DNA from: Paralithodes platypus
Lineage: Eukaryota; Arthropoda; Malacostraca; Decapoda; Lithodidae
DNA length: 64,000 bases
Direction: 5' to 3'
Assembly (NCBI GenBank): GCA_032716605.1
Contig: CM064523.1
Location: 42,252,598 to 42,316,597, forward strand
Positions 58,451 to 64,000 of the stretch are shown piece by piece. Positions within the stretch are counted from its first letter, which is position 1. Every line of letters begins with the position of its first letter. A program made the translations under genes and the position numbers. The notes under the pieces are model-generated. The model made no database searches, was not told where the DNA came from, and worked only from the letters and a program-made list of their open reading frames with translations.

Positions 58451-60219
58451 TGTTACGACCGGCACTACGAAATAAACAAGGGCACTTAAGAATGGACTAG
58501 ATGATAGGCTATATCTGCAACAACGGTACGCTAATTCCAAACCCTCGAACTATTACGCCGGTGAACAAAAACACTTAAAACCTCCAGAGTTAATCTCCTG
58601 GATAACGGGGTATCAATTAACTGGGTTTTAGTGCACTTCTCCAAAGGCTTGCCGATGACGGCAAAGCCTACTCACAAAAGGAGTACTTTACGTTAATAAA
58701 ATGCTCTTAAGTAATAACAATGCTTGAATAAACTATAATAAGATTTAATAAAGGAGTGTATGCTTACGTTAACTTTAGTGTGAGTCTGTACTCAACACTA
58801 ACCTCTACAATGCTCTATGAAAGCACTGGAAGTCTAGTCCTACAGCAATCAGGTATAGAATCTTCTGAAAACGTCTGATGCTCTAAGATGCTCGTTAATA
58901 CAGAACAGGAATAAATGCAGGGGCAGGACACCAAAGCGTGTATCTTAAATACACCAATAAGTAGGATACATATATATAACAAGGGAGCGCAACAACTCTG
59001 TGACAGCACTAATAATAACCACTCAGAAACAGTACTTCCGTAACCAACGTAATAGCCAAACTGGGTTGTGCACTATGCATCAACCTTGGCTAAAATAAAG
59101 CGTGAATAATTCCTAAACCATACACAATGAAAGTTAATAAACACAATGCTGTCTTTCTCACTAATAAAGTCTAGCAGTGGCATAAAAGGTACTAGGAAAC
59201 TAGGCAGAGCGCAAGCATGCTCGTAGCTTACTGTCTCCCCTTGAACAGATTTCCCTTAGGTTACGTTAAGTGACTTGGAGGCTCTCTTGGTAAGTCCAGA
59301 TCTCAAGTATCTGGTCTTACCCTGGCGCTCCACAAAGGTCAACACAATGAGATAGCAAGTATGCAGGTGAGAGTAGGCAAAAGCCCTTCACTTGTATACT
59401 GCTACACTCGCAAAGGAAAATATGCACAAGGGTTACAGGCTAGCTAGCTTCGTCGATGTTGTACAGGCTCTGACTCGCCACATACATAACTCAGACAACG
59501 ACCAAAGATACGTTCCACTGTCTAGCATTAAATAATAAGAGAGAACAGCCCAATAATTAGAAGCACCCCAACACTAGGCTACCATATGACTATGACTCTA
59601 CTACTCCCTAAAACTAGTGTTAACATGAATGTGAGAGCTGGTGCTGGTAATACGACTGGCCGACTATGGAAGTCGTATGCAGAACCAGAAGGGATAAATA
59701 ATTGAATAAAGATGGAAGTATGAAAAAGAAGAAGTTCAGAGAGAGAGATAGTAGTATAGAGGGTTATATGGGGGGGACAGATTGCAAAGGACATTTAGGA
59801 CCAAGCACGCTACGCCAAGCTCTGCAGGAGACACGAGGGCAGGAGCCCGCACCTCCTTACCAGGACAGCGGCCTCCAATCACAGACGACTACGTCATGAG
59901 GAGGGCCCGCCGGCCAATCACGAGCGGGTGGCCCCGCCTAAGAAAGGAATGCGCACATACATACACACGCACACACTACCACCCCGCTCTCGCCTCTCTC
60001 TCTCCTTACAACTTCACACAATGCATCTTATATTCTATGAATGATATAAAATACTTCCAAGTGTCACTGACAAGAATAAAGATCACCACTGATCTGTCTG
60101 TGACAACATGAACTCTATAAAAGAAAGAACATCGTTCTACGATTATTGTAGCCCATTTCACTGCCCTGGCGAGCGCTAGCGAGTTACGAGTGCATTCTGA
60201 CAAGCTGGCCAGCGTAACA
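58451..60219 (-). repeat. 5' LTR of G2 (right copy)
   Basis: 1769 bp, the uninterrupted version of the LTR, with the empty T2 site near 58727. ACAT follows at 60220-60223. Confidence 0.93.
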
Positions 60220-60223
60220 ACAT

Positions 60224-60375
60224 ACACCCAGTGTAAAACTGGCCTGTGCTATCCAGCATCTACTAATAAAATCTTTATCGAAAAAACAAAACATAAAACC
60301 GGTGGAAAGCAATAAGCACACAAATGTATACACTACCAAACACACTCACACATATCCATACCCAGCCTTAAAACT

Positions 60376-60410
<35 letters not shown>

Positions 60411-61022
60411 GATAAATGGCATCATTATTCACTGGCTGCTCTGTCATGCATGCATCAAGATAGTGTGCGAGATTAAGTGAGAAGTTTCATCAATTCTAAC
60501 TCCTATATTTTCCCTGTGGCAATCAAAGACACTATTGCTTTCTTAAACGTACAATGCATGATTTTTTCTGCGAGTAGTCAAAGGGTCAATATTTTTTGTC
60601 AAGGGCGTTATGTGCATGAATGTGAAAACCTGTTCATGATCAATTTCATAGTAAATTTGGTAGGGCAATGTGTTTTATAGTTTTCATTCACTAAGCAAAC
60701 GGCGAGACGTAAAATGTGAACCACTATACTCTATTTTTTTCCAGCTGATGGTAAATTGAATCCCTTAGTAGCTTATTTATCAATACTCAATGGAAATATA
60801 TGAATCTGCTATGGCTGTATGTCGGATTAATGCCAAGTTTTCATAATTAACATCATATTTCGCTACAAAATCTACCTATATAGCGGAGTAACAAAGATAA
60901 ATACATGCCAATCTACCCTCAGCTAGAAAAAAATTAACTTTAACCAAATCACATGTTTCTTTCGGATATGTGAATACAATGGAATATATAAAGAGCAGCT
61001 CTGGTTGTGCAGCTACTCAGCT
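60224..61022. other. Spacer with a (CA)n tract, no gene
   Basis: A CA tract lies at about 60379-60408. A 67-codon open frame near 60477 is not convincing. Nothing else is recognised. Confidence 0.45.
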
Positions 61023-61236
61023 GTTAACCATTTTGGCATCATGACGCATTTTTTCCTTTGATTCTGGCTAAAATTCGATGATTTTATGCAGTTTAAGAAG
61101 GACCAATGTTACTCAGACGGTTAATTGAGATCATATACCAATTTGAGTCGTATAGGTAGATTACAAACTAAAGAAAATCGTCTAATGATAACCAGAATGT
61201 GATGAAAATTACGTGATGGTGGTGAAGGGGTTAATT
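61023..61236. mobile_element. TTAA-flanked short element of the T3 family with long inverted ends
   Basis: TTAA at 61023-61026 precedes CCATTTTGGCATCATGACGCA, and CGTGATGGTGGTGAAGGGG precedes TTAA at about 61231-61234. The inverted similarity continues inward through TTCTGGC...AAAAT.CGA.GATTTT on both sides, so the element is close to a full palindrome. It resembles the elements at 26482 and 23992. Confidence 0.72.
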
Positions 61237-61379
61237 GTGCTGCTGACCCAAGTCTTAGATGGACTAGAGATGATTTGTAATGATAATCACTGGTGAATCT
61301 CGTGAACGTTTGCGCTGCTACACCCATCAGTTAAACCCCTCGAGTACTTACTTCACACATTGAAACTATAGTGCCTTGC

Positions 61380-61383
<4 letters not shown>

Positions 61384-61411
<28 letters not shown>
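61384..61411. repeat. (GA)n microsatellite
   Basis: A GA tract of 28 bp. Confidence 0.93.
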
Positions 61412-61488
61412 TACACGGTTATGGTCAGATAGGTAATCTGGAGTTAGAGAAAGGAGGACTGTCTACTGGAATAAGTTACTACCCCCAA

Positions 61489-62507
61489 TTTTTTTTTTTT
61501 TTTTTTTAAGAGACAATGAACGGAGGAAGGAAAAACACAGATAACACAAAAAGGTCCATGTGCCTAAAGGCATCCTCCATTCATAAAATGTTTGTAACAA
61601 CTGGATTTAAACATTTGTTGATTGTAAGTTTGTGGAAAGCAATTCGAGGGAAGTGAATTCCAAAGAGTAGTAGCTCTAGGGATAAATGAATTCTGATAAG
61701 CAGAAGTTCTGCATTGTGGAGGAGAAAGTGTAAATTCATGGGCGCTCTCAACTGCCCTAGTTCTACGGGGAAAGATGTGGAGAGGCGGCACAATTGAAGC
61801 AAGTTCCTCGGAACAATGCTGTGAAAATATCTGTAGAATAATGCAAGGGATGCAACGTTTCTTCGTATGGCTAATGTAGGAAGGTCCTGTGTGACTGCAG
61901 GGTTATTGATTAATCTAATAGCTTTATTTTGAATTTTGTCCAACTGCCTCAATGCAACCACTCCACTTCCACCCCACAGAGGTGAACAGTAATCCATCTG
62001 AGAACGCACATGACTTTTATATTACGGCCAACTGCTCGTCAGTGAAGAATTCTCGAACTCTGTACAGGAGTCCCAGTTTTTTAGAGGCATTCTTAGCAAT
62101 GCTTCTAACATAATGTCCAGCTCAAGTTAGTAGTTAATGTTACACCGAGAATGTCAATACTAGGGGAAGTGGGAATATTTACATCATTAAAAAATATATG
62201 GGAGTCAGTGAGATTCTGTCGGTTAGAAAATTGAATGTACTTGGTTTTCTGTGCATTAAAGGAAACTAGATTCTCTTGTCCCATTCATTAATTCTAGAAA
62301 GGTCCTGGTTCAGAGAAATGCAGTGTTTATTTTTGAATTTATAAGATCGGGTTGGGTGAAAGAATTGGTAAATGTGAAGGAACTGTGGAGTGTTGAGTCA
62401 TCTGCGTAGGAATGTATTGGATTATGAGTGGTAGATATGAGATCATTGATATGAATGAGGAACAGAGTTGGGGCCAAAACTGATCCCTGGGGAACACCAG
62501 CATTTAT
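61489..62507 (-). pseudogene. LINE family B, copy B3, 5' truncated
   Basis: The poly(A) shows as 19 T at 61489-61507. From there it matches copies B1 and B2 inward to the PQGS region, where homology stops at 62507 after CCAGCATTTAT. It keeps SYADDS near 62398 and the C-terminal LINE blocks, in shifted frames (stops near 62010-62030). Truncation at the 5' side is the usual outcome of incomplete reverse transcription. Confidence 0.9.
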
Positions 62508-62879
62508 GACTCACTTAGTCTTGGTGGTCTTGGTGTTAGTGTTTTCATTCACTCGTAAACTATGACACAGCGAGATGGGTTATTGATAGACATATTAGTA
62601 CTTACAAGAAAACATCAAAGTGCGAATTGAAAGTCTCGCGAGCACCCAGTCCGTGAGCTAGCAGAGGTTTCACTGACATCTTGAGTACAAATGGTTTAGA
62701 GTCCTAATAATGTAGGCATTTGAATGAGAACCCAATGGCAGAAACTCTTAAGTGCCCCATTTGGTGCATTAACTAGGTGGCACCACTGGAAGTATGCCCA
62801 AACGTTGGTTTCTATGACAATGAATACATCAACCAAATTATTGCCAAATGTGTCTTAGTACAGTAGGTTACTTCTTCAG
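62508..62879. other. Spacer, nothing recognised
   Basis: No open frame or repeat match is seen. Confidence 0.4.
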
Positions 62880-64000
62880 AATTTATCACTCGTAATACAT
62901 TCACGTGCCTCCTGCGTGACATAAGAGGTGACTGAAGAGGTTGGGTCGGTAGGCTTGCGACCCCCCACCCGTGAAAAATACTTACTGCAACGATGAGATG
63001 AACGAACGAACAGCCTCTGATGTGAAACGGACCTAATGTTGACGAACCTCGACCTACCATGGACAGTCTTAGGATAGCGACTTGGAATGTGAGAGGCGTG
63101 AATGCTGACACAAAAGAGAGAGAGGTCCTGGAAGTGTTAGTGAATGCCATGCTGGATGTATGTGGAATGACTGAGACCAAATGGAGGGGTACAGATGTGA
63201 GAGAGTGGTAGTGTGGAATGGGTGTGTGTGCTTGAGTGAGTAAGGAAGCAGCGAGAGAAGATGCATTTTGTTTGAAAGTAACAAATGGATGAGCGTGTAA
63301 GAGACTATGGGTCTGTGGGTTCAAGGATTGTGTGGGTGAGAATGAAAAAAGGAATACAAACGTAGGTAGTTGTGTGTGTGTATGCTCCGACAGAGGATAA
63401 ACCTGAGAAAGAGAAGTTCTGGGTGAATGTGGAGGCGTGCCTGGATAAGTTGGCAAGAGCGAAAGAATATTTTTGATTGGGGATATGAATGGGAAGGTGG
63501 GTGATAATATAGTTGATGGAGTGGTGGGAGGGTGGGGTATACCATCAGATGTGAATAGAAATGGTAGTGCACTTGTGTGGGGAGGAGGCCGTGGAAGGCC
63601 AACACTTTCTTTCGACACAGAATGGTACACAGGTACACATGGAATGTGGTGTGGAATAGGAAGGATAAGACAGTGGTTGAACGAAAGGCACTGATTGATT
63701 ATATAATAGTGTGGATGAACGAATGAAGAAATATGTGCTGGATGCTAGGGTGTATAGGGGTATTGGAGAGGATCTGTCTGACCATTATGTAGTAGTAGTA
63801 GCTAAAATTAAGATGCAACAAAAGTGGGTGAGGAGAGCTGGAGGGAGGCGAGAGGAAGGGGGAATGTTGAGGAGGGTGGAGAGGGTGCAGGAGAAGGAAA
63901 TCAAGGAAGAGTTCGGGAGAGCAGTAGAAGGATGACTTTGTAGGTTTGACCTGGTAGGTATGGAGGAAGTGGAGGAGATGAGCAAAGTGTTTAAGGAAGA
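62880..64000 (+). pseudogene. RTE-like LINE, decayed endonuclease region, runs off the window
   Basis: From about 63060 the plus strand encodes MDSLRIATWNVRGVNADTKE, then VCGMTETKWRG, VVVCVYAPTED-like sequence, LGDMNGKVGD and DLSDHYVVV. These are the ATWNVRG, TETKW, GDMN and SDH blocks of an RTE-type APE endonuclease, in order. Several stops interrupt it (for example after EYF near 63474). The reverse transcriptase would lie beyond 64000. A leader from about 62880 is non-coding. The tails at 27626-27880 and 48005-48690 belong to the same broad group. Confidence 0.82.

Larger units (their letters stand above)
36428..60219 (-). mobile_element. Outer Gypsy-type LTR retrotransposon G2, with nested insertions
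   Basis: The LTRs at 36428-38680 and 58451-60219 begin TGTTACGACCGGCAC and end GCCAGCGTAACA. They are nearly identical apart from an inserted T2 element in the left one. ACAT occurs immediately outside both ends (36424-36427 and 60220-60223), a 4-bp target duplication. Coding runs right to left: gag at 58148, then after the nested element G3 the rest of gag, nucleocapsid, protease and an RT remnant. Without insertions the interior is about 4.5 kb. The RT core and integrase are absent. Confidence 0.93.

Noticed and set aside
36428..60219. A segmental duplication (36.4-38.7 kb against 58.5-60.2 kb, and 42.0-43.8 kb against 55.5-57.3 kb)
   Set aside because: The paired blocks have TG...CA ends, PBS and purine tracts inside, and 4-bp target duplications outside, so they are LTR pairs.

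Overview
This is a eukaryotic window made almost entirely of transposable elements and microsatellites. I see no convincing host protein-coding gene, functional RNA gene, CRISPR array or prokaryotic feature. Dense (AT)n, (GA)n and (CA)n tracts, several LINE families, Gypsy-type LTR elements with long LTRs and many TTAA-flanked short elements fit an arthropod. A decapod crustacean is my best guess; it is inferred from repeat style, not from a diagnostic gene.

Layout. 1-6032: AT-rich sequence, then an internally deleted Gypsy element (called G1 here; 1140-5961) with both LTRs, PBS, gag-protease and PPT. 6033-11511: spacer and microsatellites, then a near full-length CR1-like LINE (family A) on the minus strand, with an SGNH/GDSL-esterase ORF1 and an ORF2 broken by single-base frameshifts. 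11512-15457: spacer and a LINE of family B (copy B1). 15458-36427: a patchwork of short non-autonomous DNA elements (T1-T5, most flanked by TTAA), a tRNA-derived SINE, a Helitron-like end, two long palindromes, RTE-like tails, and pieces of LINE family C on both strands. 36428-60219: a nest of retrotransposons. The outer Gypsy element G2 (TSD ACAT) is split inside gag by a related element G3 (42017-57323, TSD CTTT). G3 carries LINE C1, LINE B2 and a tRNA-derived SINE, and C1 is itself interrupted by an RTE-like tail (TSD AGAAAGAGA). A TTAA element sits in the left G2 LTR and is absent from the right one. 60220-64000: spacer, a 5'-truncated family B LINE (B3) and the decayed endonuclease part of an RTE-like LINE running off the end.

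How the parts relate. G1, G2 and G3 encode the same kind of Gag (SAP-like N terminus, coiled coil, SCAN-like capsid region, CCHC knuckle) and a DTGA protease. All three lack the reverse-transcriptase catalytic core and the whole integrase. G2 and G3 share the same deletion junction, so they look like members of a non-autonomous lineage that keeps Gag and protease and would need reverse transcriptase and integrase in trans. The family A and B LINEs are the only elements with near-complete coding capacity, and each visible copy carries inactivating changes. I did not find a new defence or metabolic system; the novelty lies in element structure and nesting.
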